From Bacteroidetes bacterium UBA2364 (lineage in GTDB: Bacteria > Bacteroidota > Rhodothermia > Rhodothermales > UBA2364): a stretch of 64,000 bases of DNA. The translations under genes and the position numbers were made by a program. Shown piece by piece: positions 56,475-63,389 of this stretch. Under the pieces are notes generated by a model. That model made no database searches and was not told the origin of the DNA. It saw only the letters and a list, made by a program, of their open reading frames with translations. The stretch covers positions 67,982 to 131,981 of the forward strand of contig DDTM01000126.1 in assembly GCA_002344075.1 (NCBI GenBank), in the 5' to 3' direction. Within the stretch, counting starts at the first letter, position 1, and each line of letters begins with the position of its first letter.

Positions 56475-56862
56475 ATATGCTAACACGTAAAGTTGGGATG
56501 TTTTTCTATCAAGCCTATCCACACACGAAGCGTAGATCGCTGTGCCAAACTCCTTCAACTTTCGTGCCTTGATCAGAAAGTGACACCAAAATTTAAACAT
56601 TTACACGCTTTTTGGGATTATACGCCCTTACTGAAAATTCAATTCATTCACCTTCGCGCTATCAAATACAATTATATAAACACTTTTATAATACTTTACA
56701 ATCATAACCATCACATAATTCTTCATAGAGAACCTCCCGCTTCAATATCAAAGTGAGACTCGGAACTGCAAGAAATGAGTTTGGGCAACAATTAACGATC
56801 ACCGGATCTCCCTGACTGTATCTTATATGCCGTTTCTACATTCAATCTGAGACCTTATATAC
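56475..56862. promoter_or_regulatory. Divergent intergenic region between the giant gene and queF
   Basis: 388 bases, strongly AT-rich in the middle. It must hold the start signals for both the giant gene (leftward) and the queuosine operon (rightward). On the minus strand TATAAT (56622-56617) follows TTGAAT (56642-56637) at a 14-base spacing, too short for a good housekeeping promoter, so this is only a candidate. I looked for a preQ1-type aptamer before queF and did not see one. The 87-codon frame on the plus strand here has no sign of being real. Confidence 0.35.
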
Positions 56863-57366
56863 ATGGATGATACCCAAACCGGAATAGACCCGGAATACCT
56901 CAAAAAACTCCAAGCAGATACCTTGGCCTATACCGAGCAGGCACTTGCCTATATGGCACAGTATAACATTGTTCCCGAAGGCCGCATCGAGCTATTCCGC
57001 GCTCCGGAAACGCGCCAACAAGAAATCCATCGAATGCCCTATCCACACACGGCTCGGCAGGTGGTGAGCTATGAAACCGAAAAAGGAGAGTTTTCCGCTT
57101 TATGTCCTTTTTCCGGCTTGCCCGATTACGGCACTATCCGTATTGAATATGTCCCAAAATCTTGGGTGCTGGAATTGAAAAGCCTGAAATATTACCTCAT
57201 GTCTTGGCGACAAATCGGGGTCGCGCAAGAAGATGTAACCGCATATATCTACGAAGACCTAAAACGGGAAATGAAAGATGCAGAATATGTGGTGGTAAAA
57301 ACTGTGTATAATGTTCGCGGTGGAATTCACACGGTTTGTGAAATAGACAGTCGGAAACAACAATAG
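56863..57366 (+). CDS. queF: NADPH-dependent preQ0 reductase
   Basis: A 167-residue cytoplasmic enzyme that reduces the nitrile of preQ0 to preQ1 on the way to queuosine. The catalytic Cys and Asp are in SALCPFSGLPDYGTIRIEY, and the QueF signature is ELKSLKYYLMSWRQ, followed by the short-form C-terminus VYNVRGGIHTVCEID. Unimodular length is as expected. It is the first gene of the queF-queD-queC-queE operon and lies 15 bases before queD. Confidence 0.94.
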   Translation: MDDTQTGIDPEYLKKLQADTLAYTEQALAYMAQYNIVPEGRIELFRAPETRQQEIHRMPYPHTARQVVSYETEKGEFSALCPFSGLPDYGTIRIEYVPKSWVLELKSLKYYLMSWRQIGVAQEDVTAYIYEDLKREMKDAEYVVVKTVYNVRGGIHTVCEIDSRKQQ

Positions 57367-57381
57367 GAAAGAAACAATAGC

Positions 57382-57834
57382 ATGAAAACCATTGTCGCCA
57401 AAAAATTTAAATGGGAAGCAGCCCATCGGCTTGCTTGGCACGAGGGTCTATGTAGTAACCTGCACGGACATTCCTACCGCATGACCGTAGAGTTGGAAGG
57501 GCAGCCAGACGAACGCGGGTTTTTGATTGATTTTCAGACCATTAAAAAATTATTGGCCCCTCTAATAGATGAATGGGATCATGGCATTTTTGTGGCAGAT
57601 ACCGACACCCAATTGCTGGAGGTGGTACAACAAACCAGATGGAAACACGCTGTCTTGCCCTATGACTCCACCACCGAGAACGTTTGTCGCTTTGTGGCCG
57701 AGTTCCTCCTTACGCAACACTTGCCCACCCTTCAACACCACCGCGTCTCAGCCATTCGTGTAAATGTGGCTGAAACCGAAACCTGCTACGCCACCCTTAC
57801 CCTAAGCATTCCAGATAAAACCCCAGAACAATGA
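57382..57834 (+). CDS. queD: 6-carboxy-5,6,7,8-tetrahydropterin synthase
   Basis: A 150-residue enzyme that turns dihydroneopterin triphosphate into 6-carboxytetrahydropterin, the first committed step toward preQ0. Zinc ligands are visible: His in WEAAHRL and the pair in NLHGHSYRM; the catalytic Cys is in HEGLCSNLHGH. WDHGIFVADTD and YDSTTENVCRFVAEFL are family motifs. Its stop overlaps the queC start (ATGA, 4 bases), so the two are translationally coupled. Confidence 0.94.
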   Translation: MKTIVAKKFKWEAAHRLAWHEGLCSNLHGHSYRMTVELEGQPDERGFLIDFQTIKKLLAPLIDEWDHGIFVADTDTQLLEVVQQTRWKHAVLPYDSTTENVCRFVAEFLLTQHLPTLQHHRVSAIRVNVAETETCYATLTLSIPDKTPEQ

Positions 57835-58511
57835 ACCCAACCCCCGACACCGCATTGGTTTTGTTCTCCGGCGGACAAGACTCCACCACCTGTTTATTCT
57901 GGGCCAAAGTACAATTTGAACGGGTATGGGCCATTGGTTTTGATTACGGCCAAAAACACGAAATAGAGCTACAACAAGCCCGAAAGATCGCCGAACGCGC
58001 CAAGGTTCCTTTTACGGTTTACAATATTAAAGGCACACTGGGCGGCTCGGCCCTCACCGAACACCACTTAGACGTTTCGGCCAATCATGCCCAAAACCCA
58101 AACCTACCCGCCGCATTTGTCCCTGCTCGGAATGCCTTATTCCTCACACTTGCCGCTGGTTTTGCCTACCAACACCAGATCCACGACTTGGTGATCGGAG
58201 CCTGTCAAACCGATTTTTCCGGATACCCAGATTGCCGACGGGTCTTTATGGATGCCACCCAAACCAGCCTCTCCTTGGCCCTAGACACCGATATTCGTAT
58301 CCACACCCCCTTGATGTACCGCAACAAAGCCGAAACGTGGAAGTTGGCGAAGGAATTGGGCGTATTAGAGGTGGTGCGCGACGAATCTCATACCGATTAT
58401 AACGGCGACCGAACCACCTATAACGAATGGGGGTATGGCCGGTTAGACAATCCGGCCTCTATCTTGCGTGCAAAAGGATGGGAAGAAGCAAAAGCAAAAG
58501 GATGGGTTTAA
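57831..58511 (+). CDS. queC: 7-cyano-7-deazaguanine (preQ0) synthase lacking the zinc cysteines
   Basis: A 226-residue ATP-dependent enzyme that converts 7-carboxy-7-deazaguanine to preQ0. The PP-loop ALVLFSGGQDSTTCLFWA is intact, as are FDYGQKHEIEL, VPARNALFL, IGACQTDFSGYPDCR and NKAETWKLA. The C-terminal zinc site is not: where the family has Cys in TCYNG and in a CGxCxxC cluster, this protein reads HTDYNGDRTTYNEWGYGRLD, then NPASILRAKGWEEA. All four positions are changed (to Asp, Arg, Asn, Ser by my alignment). Length and surrounding residues are preserved, so this looks like a clean loss of zinc rather than decay. Confidence 0.9.
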   Translation: MNPTPDTALVLFSGGQDSTTCLFWAKVQFERVWAIGFDYGQKHEIELQQARKIAERAKVPFTVYNIKGTLGGSALTEHHLDVSANHAQNPNLPAAFVPARNALFLTLAAGFAYQHQIHDLVIGACQTDFSGYPDCRRVFMDATQTSLSLALDTDIRIHTPLMYRNKAETWKLAKELGVLEVVRDESHTDYNGDRTTYNEWGYGRLDNPASILRAKGWEEAKAKGWV

Positions 58512-58516
58512 CGCAA

Positions 58517-59215
58517 ATGCGCAAATATCGGATCAAGGAAATCTGGAAAACCCTACAAGGCGAGGGTGTAATGGCCGGACGTGCCGCTGTTTTTGTCCGC
58601 TTTGTGGGCTGTAATATGTGGAGCGGATACGAGCAAGACCGAAATACCGATGCAAGACGAAACAAGGCAGCATGTCCGATATGGTGCGACACCGATTTTA
58701 CGAAGGAAAACAGCCATTTTTATACCGCTGAAGCATTGGTAAACGAAATGTGCCGAATCGGTGGAAAAATCCGGTTTTGTGTACTAACCGGAGGCGAACC
58801 CCTGCTCCAAGCAGATGCAGCCTTGATTCAAGCACTCCACCAAGAACATTTTGAAGTGGCCATAGAAACCAATGGAACCCTCTCTCTTAAAGATACATTT
58901 ACGATTAACGATCAATTATATCCGCCCGACTGGATCGTCTGTAGCCCAAAATTACCCGATGAACAACTCCGCATTGAATATTGCGACGAACTAAAACTGG
59001 TGGTTCCAGATTACCTGCCAGCCCAGTATCCCCTCCTCGCAGAACGGATCCGCACGACCAAACTACGCCCCGCGCTCCACCTACCAACCTGTTGGCTCCA
59101 ACCCGAAGACGGAACACGTAAAGAAGCCGCACAATATTTGGCGATACAAGCTGCACTCGAACACCCCACATGGCGCGTCAGCGTACAAACCCACAAAATA
59201 CTCGACATTCCGTAA
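58517..59215 (+). CDS. queE: 7-carboxy-7-deazaguanine synthase (radical SAM)
   Basis: A 232-residue radical SAM enzyme that rearranges carboxytetrahydropterin to 7-carboxy-7-deazaguanine. I start at MRKYRIKEIWKTLQGEGV, 5 bases after queC; the frame is open earlier but overlaps queC. Motifs: SLQGEG-type KTLQGEGVMAGRAAVFVRF, the cluster cysteines in RFVGCNMWSGYEQD and AACPIWCDTDF, LTGGEPLLQ, AIETNGTLSL and VCSPKLP. The cluster spacing is Cys-x20-Cys-x3-Cys, longer in both gaps than the Cys-x14-Cys-x2-Cys form I know from some QueE proteins. It closes the queuosine-precursor operon; downstream tgt and queA are not in the window. Confidence 0.92.
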   Translation: MRKYRIKEIWKTLQGEGVMAGRAAVFVRFVGCNMWSGYEQDRNTDARRNKAACPIWCDTDFTKENSHFYTAEALVNEMCRIGGKIRFCVLTGGEPLLQADAALIQALHQEHFEVAIETNGTLSLKDTFTINDQLYPPDWIVCSPKLPDEQLRIEYCDELKLVVPDYLPAQYPLLAERIRTTKLRPALHLPTCWLQPEDGTRKEAAQYLAIQAALEHPTWRVSVQTHKILDIP

Positions 59216-59294
59216 ATTCTGTCGCAAGGGCAAAAAAACGACCTAAACCTCTCTTTTTATTGTATCTTCTGGCAGCACAAACGCATCTGTTGTC

Positions 59295-59642
59295 ATGTAG
59301 TACACCAAAACCAAACCGCATCTTTTTAAGCTATGCCTCGCAAGACCTTGCAACGGCTTGGAACGTTTATAACCACCTAACCGCATTAGGCTATCCCCTC
59401 TGGTTTGATAAAAAAGACCTACGGCAAGGGCATGATTGGACAGAAGGCATTACCAAAGGCATCAAGTCCTGTACGCTGATCTTGGTCTTGGTGAGCAAGG
59501 CTTCTAATACCAACCAAAATGTGCGGAACGAAGTAAACTTGGCCTCGCAGAGGCGTTGGAGAAAGACGTTTAGGAAAATCCAAACGCATTTGGGGAAATC
59601 GTTACAACCGAGGAACAAACCAAACCAATTTATAATAAATAA
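59295..59642 (+). pseudogene. TIR-domain gene remnant
   Basis: A TIR domain is readable from AGT 59299 onward: STPKPNRIFLSYASQDLATAW, GYPLWFDKKDLRQGHDWTEGI, SCTLILVLVSKASNTNQNVRNEVNLA. The only good start, ATG at 59295, is separated by a single extra T from an in-frame MSTPKPNRIF. After NEVNLA the sense continues in the next frame (LAEALEKDV), meets TAG at 59571, and resumes as ENPNAFGEIVTTEEQTKPIYNK to a TAA at 59640-59642, three bases before the next gene. So the gene carries two frameshifts and one stop. TIR domains in bacteria often cleave NAD or make signal nucleotides; the catalytic Glu region cannot be judged here. Confidence 0.7.
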
Positions 59643-59645
59643 GTC

Positions 59646-60308
59646 ATGGAACATTTACAACATCCAAATAAATCCTTGTTTACGTGGCTCTTGGCGGCGT
59701 TTTGTGTGGCTTGGTTACCCTTTTTGGTGTTCTCATTAGGAGGGCGGATCGAAGCCTTATATACACAACATCGGGTGGCGTGGGCGCGGTACGAGGTGAT
59801 TTTGTTGGGAATGGGGCTTTACGCCGTCGTTGAAATACTGGTTTGGCGCAATCCATCGGGGCGCCTTGGTCATAGCATAGCCTTTTTAAAAGTATTTACC
59901 CACGAACTTTTGCACATGGTGGTTTCTATGCTGTTTTTAAACCGCATGATCGCCTTTAATGCAGCGCGGGATGAAGGGCATGTGCAATACGCAGGGAGCG
60001 GAAATGCCCTCATCGCATTAGCGCCCTACTTTCTACCATTTTATACCCTTCTATTACTCCTTGTTCGCATTGGTTTTTCCGTGGAGGCATACCCACTTTT
60101 TGATGTGTTCTTAGGCATGACATACGCCTTTCATCTGGTTACATTTTGGCAACAACAAAGTCCGCTACAGCCTGATCTCCAACAAATAGGTCTTATCCCA
60201 GCTTATCTCCTGATCTTCACCTTTAATCTTTTCTTTCTGGGTATGATGCTGATCGTTCCCTCGCGTGGCTGGATTTTCTTTTGGAAGTGGCTTATTTACG
60301 CATCATGA
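59646..60308 (+). CDS. Membrane protein with HELLH motif (M50-like zinc metalloprotease)
   Basis: A 220-residue protein with about five or six membrane helices. The motif FTHELLHMVVSMLF (about residues 86-99) has the HExxH arrangement of a zinc protease within a membrane helix, and a later helix FDVFLGMTYAFHLVTF could supply a third ligand, as in the M50 and related membrane protease families. A middle segment GSGNALIALAPYFLPFYTLLLLL fits the family layout. No PDZ domain is present. The substrate is unknown. It starts three bases after the TIR remnant, so the two were probably once in one operon. Confidence 0.6.
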   Translation: MEHLQHPNKSLFTWLLAAFCVAWLPFLVFSLGGRIEALYTQHRVAWARYEVILLGMGLYAVVEILVWRNPSGRLGHSIAFLKVFTHELLHMVVSMLFLNRMIAFNAARDEGHVQYAGSGNALIALAPYFLPFYTLLLLLVRIGFSVEAYPLFDVFLGMTYAFHLVTFWQQQSPLQPDLQQIGLIPAYLLIFTFNLFFLGMMLIVPSRGWIFFWKWLIYAS

Positions 60309-60510
60309 TGCCCAGATAACCTTGGGTTTTTGGGGGTTAGGGTTAGCTTGTCTCATGTTGGTGTTGAGTCTAACGCTTTCCGTAAACACACTCTTGGCTA
60401 ATCAGTTGGCCTATAAACTGAAAACCGTGCGCCCTTTTTATCCCCGTTTTAGGGATCGTCATGCGCCCAAACACTTCGTATCGTGCAAATGTGACCTGTA
60501 TTTTCTGTGA
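60265..60510 (+). CDS. Doubtful small membrane-protein frame
   Basis: An open frame that begins with GTG inside the end of the preceding gene, in another frame, and continues past it. The part beyond the overlap contains one convincing membrane helix (LGFWGLGLACLMLVLSLTLSVNTLL) and a basic tail. It may be a short coupled membrane protein, or the frameshifted end of the metalloprotease gene. Confidence is low. Confidence 0.25.
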   Translation: MAGFSFGSGLFTHHDAQITLGFWGLGLACLMLVLSLTLSVNTLLANQLAYKLKTVRPFYPRFRDRHAPKHFVSCKCDLYFL

Positions 60511-60724
60511 AGATTCGCTTCTATGTGGGCATTATTAAACCAAATGGTCATTTTTAGGTATGGCGTGATAGCCAATAGCTTTTTATCTTAACTTCATAAT
60601 GAGTCTGTTTTTTTGATAGAAAATATTCTTATTGGATGTTAAAAAAGTATGTTAAAACATGTTGTATGGCAAAAAGCGCTCCTTTCATAGGGTCATTTGT
60701 ATTTTCCAATAAAACCCAATCTGT

Positions 60725-61339
60725 ATGCTAAACTCCATCATTCACACACTGTCTCCGTTTACCTCCATTATGATCGTCGCTTTACTGATTAAGCTGATCT
60801 ACAGCAACAAAAAAGGCGGCGGAGTTTCGATCAAGTGGGTTTACCAATCCCTCCAGATTGATGAATACATGGAGGATAACTTGATTGAACTCAAGGCACG
60901 CCCTGCGGGGTTACTTCATTTGGTGCTATCGGGCATGCAAGGCACTGGAATAGGTGAAAAAAGTGCATTTCGGATGAATGTGAGGGAGATGAGCCTGACC
61001 AATACGAGTTTCTTTCGTTATACGGTGCTGCGCATTCCTATTGCAAATATCAAAGCCGTAGAAGGGGGATACGAACGCAGTAAGAGCCTCTTGTTTTGGG
61101 GGATTGGCCTTTTTTTGGGCGGCTTCGTTGTGGGCAGTAAGGAGGGTATCGTACTCGTTTTGACGGGAATTGGCTGCCTCTTGGTCTATTCGATTGTTCG
61201 GCAGCATTATATCCGGTTATTAGCTGGAGGGGACGAGCCTTACATCCATTTACAGGTGAGGAACAGCACTTCAGAGCAAGTTAAAGACGCCGACATCATT
61301 CGGATGGTAAACCTGATTTCTGAGTACATTAAAAAATAG
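60725..61339 (+). CDS. Membrane protein with PH-like domain
   Basis: A 204-residue protein of unknown function. An N-terminal helix (FTSIMIVALLIKLIY) is followed by a soluble beta-rich part with MSLTNTSFFRYTVLRIPIANIKAVEGG, the wording of bacterial PH-like domains, then a helical hairpin (LLFWGIGLFLGGFVVG and IVLVLTGIGCLLVYSIV) and a short cytoplasmic tail. It lies only 3 bases before the pseudokinase gene, so the two are almost certainly co-translated. The 214 bases upstream are AT-rich and presumably contain the promoter of this cluster; I cannot pick out a firm promoter. Confidence 0.65.
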   Translation: MLNSIIHTLSPFTSIMIVALLIKLIYSNKKGGGVSIKWVYQSLQIDEYMEDNLIELKARPAGLLHLVLSGMQGTGIGEKSAFRMNVREMSLTNTSFFRYTVLRIPIANIKAVEGGYERSKSLLFWGIGLFLGGFVVGSKEGIVLVLTGIGCLLVYSIVRQHYIRLLAGGDEPYIHLQVRNSTSEQVKDADIIRMVNLISEYIKK

Positions 61340-61342
61340 GAC

Positions 61343-63232
61343 ATGGCTATGGCAGCAATTACCCGTGCTTTTGTACTTTCGGATGTGTTACCCCGCCCAA
61401 CCGAAGCACTTCCTTTACAATCCGTTTTACACCATAATTACCGTATTGGCCGGCTGAAACTTGTGTCCGCCAACACCATAACCTATTGGGGCTGGGACGA
61501 AGACCGTAATACGCCTTGTCTGATTTATGAATACTATCCGGCAGGGCGTGCTTATCGCCCCCCTAACGAGAAGCGGGTTTTGCAGGTAGGAGAAGACGAA
61601 CGTAGCCGGGTTATACATCAGTTAGAGAAACGGAAAACGCTTAGGCATAACAATATCATTCCGGTGCGGCTGGTTATGCAAGAGCGCGGAACGGTGTATT
61701 GGGTTTCTAGCGCCCCGCCGTCGCAAACGTTGCAGCAACACGTGGACACAACGGGTGCTTGGTCTTGGGAGCACACCCTTGAGGTGCTTACGCCTATCTT
61801 GGATGTGATCCAGCGGTTGCATAGCCAGCAAGTGGCTTTTGGACGTTGTGCGCCGGATACCATCTGGCTTGCAGATGCCGATCAGCGGTTGTTGTTGAAT
61901 TTGGGGCATTTAGGGGGTGGAACCTCAGACTTCTTTTCAGCGCCAGAAGGGGAAGGGGTTCGTGTACAAGGGGATGTGTACGGATTATCGGCTTTATGGG
62001 TGTATCTCCTGCATCCAGATCATCCAACCGCAGGCGCTCCCGTTTCTTATGTGGAGGACTTACCGGTAGATGTGGCACGCAAAAACCTGCTAAAATTGGG
62101 GTTATTGGGCAATCCCGATCAGCGCCATCCCAATGCTGATGCGTGGCTTACGGCCTTGCGTAATGTGGATCAAGTGGCAGCCCCCTTTCAGCCCATTTCG
62201 CCTACCATCCCGATTTCCAAGCCGGTGGCTCCTGCATTTCAGCCTGTGTATGAGTCGTTACCAACAGCACCTGTTTCGGGCACGCCTGCTTATGAACAAC
62301 CCATTAGGATTGAGGGCGTGCCCACCACGCAGCCGGACTTTGCGGGGGAACAACTTCCGCCGGCACCTGCGCCCGTGTTCGCTGCACCCGTTTCGCCTCC
62401 GGAGCCTGCCAAGCCTCGGTATCGCAGATGGCTAATCGTCGGGTTGGTGGCTTTGACCATCGCGGTTATTGGTTTGCTCTTTTGGCAAAGCGATTATATG
62501 AAACAGTATCGGTATGACCAAGCCATTCGGGAAGGAGAACAACTGTTGCAGGATAACCGAATTTCGGATGCCTATTTGGCTTTTACGAGTGCGCGGGAAA
62601 ATCAAGATACGCCGTTTGTTCAAGACCGAATTCAGATGTGCAAAGGTTTTGTGGATGCGGTACAAGCGGGCAATGGATACTTGCAAGAACGTTGGTATGC
62701 CAAAGCCAGCGAGTCGTTTAGGGCGGCTACAGCTTTGTTTCCGAATGCACCAGAGCCTCAACAAAAATTGGCTGAAAGTGAACAGTATTTACAACCGCTT
62801 GTTGAGCAGGCGCGGAATTTTGCCAGCACCTACATCGCTACCCATAATGATTACAGCGGTAATGGGTTGTATGATTTGTTTGATGAAAAGGTGCAATACA
62901 AAGGCAAGCAAAACGGACAAAACGTCAATAAAATCATTTCAAGAGGGGAATTTGTTCATTTTATTCGCCAACAATTAGAGCGGTTCTCCTCGTATGAATA
63001 TACTTTGGAATCGGATATACGGGTAGAACCATCGCTCAACCTTAACCGATACAAGGTTTTCTTTGATATGAGCTTTCATGGTATAGGAAATACGGAGAAA
63101 ATTTACGATTTTCAGGTACAAAAACAGCTAACCCTGCGTGAGATCAATGGACAAATGCGGGTAACCTATGATGCCGGAGACCTTGTGTATCAAAACGAAT
63201 ACGATCCTTATTCGGGGTTTTTGGGAGAATAA
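61343..63232 (+). CDS. Membrane-anchored protein kinase-like protein (pseudokinase)
   Basis: A 629-residue protein. Residues about 30-275 follow a Ser/Thr kinase fold: HHNYRIGRLKLVSANTITYWGWDEDRNTPCLIYEYYPAG mirrors the start of kinases of the KEYFP type, LHSQQVAFGRCAPDTIWL stands where LHxxGVLHRDIKPDNILL would be, GDVYGLSALWVYLL matches helix F, and HPNADAWLTAL the end. Every catalytic residue is replaced: the ATP-binding Lys by Tyr, HRD by FGR, and DFG by NLG. A Pro-rich linker (280-358), one membrane helix (363-381), a helical stretch resembling TPR units (about 390-500) and a C-terminal beta-rich domain follow. A pseudokinase scaffold or sensor is the likeliest role. Confidence 0.75.
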   Translation: MAMAAITRAFVLSDVLPRPTEALPLQSVLHHNYRIGRLKLVSANTITYWGWDEDRNTPCLIYEYYPAGRAYRPPNEKRVLQVGEDERSRVIHQLEKRKTLRHNNIIPVRLVMQERGTVYWVSSAPPSQTLQQHVDTTGAWSWEHTLEVLTPILDVIQRLHSQQVAFGRCAPDTIWLADADQRLLLNLGHLGGGTSDFFSAPEGEGVRVQGDVYGLSALWVYLLHPDHPTAGAPVSYVEDLPVDVARKNLLKLGLLGNPDQRHPNADAWLTALRNVDQVAAPFQPISPTIPISKPVAPAFQPVYESLPTAPVSGTPAYEQPIRIEGVPTTQPDFAGEQLPPAPAPVFAAPVSPPEPAKPRYRRWLIVGLVALTIAVIGLLFWQSDYMKQYRYDQAIREGEQLLQDNRISDAYLAFTSARENQDTPFVQDRIQMCKGFVDAVQAGNGYLQERWYAKASESFRAATALFPNAPEPQQKLAESEQYLQPLVEQARNFASTYIATHNDYSGNGLYDLFDEKVQYKGKQNGQNVNKIISRGEFVHFIRQQLERFSSYEYTLESDIRVEPSLNLNRYKVFFDMSFHGIGNTEKIYDFQVQKQLTLREINGQMRVTYDAGDLVYQNEYDPYSGFLGE

Positions 63233-63304
63233 ACCACGATCCACCACTTGGAAGGTGATCAAGAGCCTACCCCCTCTAAGGCCTTGTTTGTCTTTTATTT
63301 TCAG

Positions 63305-63346
63305 CGCATGAAGAGCCGTCGGGATTTCCGGAAGGCTCTTCATGCG
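63305..63346. repeat. 13-bp inverted repeat between the pseudokinase and caspase genes
   Basis: Arms CGCATGAAGAGCC (63305-63317) and its exact complement (63334-63346) can form a hairpin with a 16-base loop. It lies 72 bases after the pseudokinase stop. There is no T-run after it on either strand, so it could be a weak terminator, an RNA-stability element or a protein-binding site. Confidence 0.6.
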
Positions 63347-63389
63347 TAAACCAAACCGATTGAATAATTGTTCATAAAACGCCAAAAAA

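Noticed and set aside
56475..56600. 42-residue N-terminal extension of the giant protein
   Set aside because: The extra residues do not form a signal peptide, while a good one starts at 56474.
21777..56600. The repeat array as a CRISPR array or DNA satellite
   Set aside because: The period is about 361 bp, there are no spacers, and the frame is preserved throughout with protein-level conservation.
56761..56862. A possible preQ1 riboswitch before queF
   Set aside because: I looked for the stem, C-rich loop and A-rich tail of the preQ1-I aptamer and found no convincing match.
60265..60354. A programmed frameshift joining the metalloprotease gene to the following membrane helix
   Set aside because: The metalloprotease has a normal length without it, and I see no slippery heptamer with a downstream structure.
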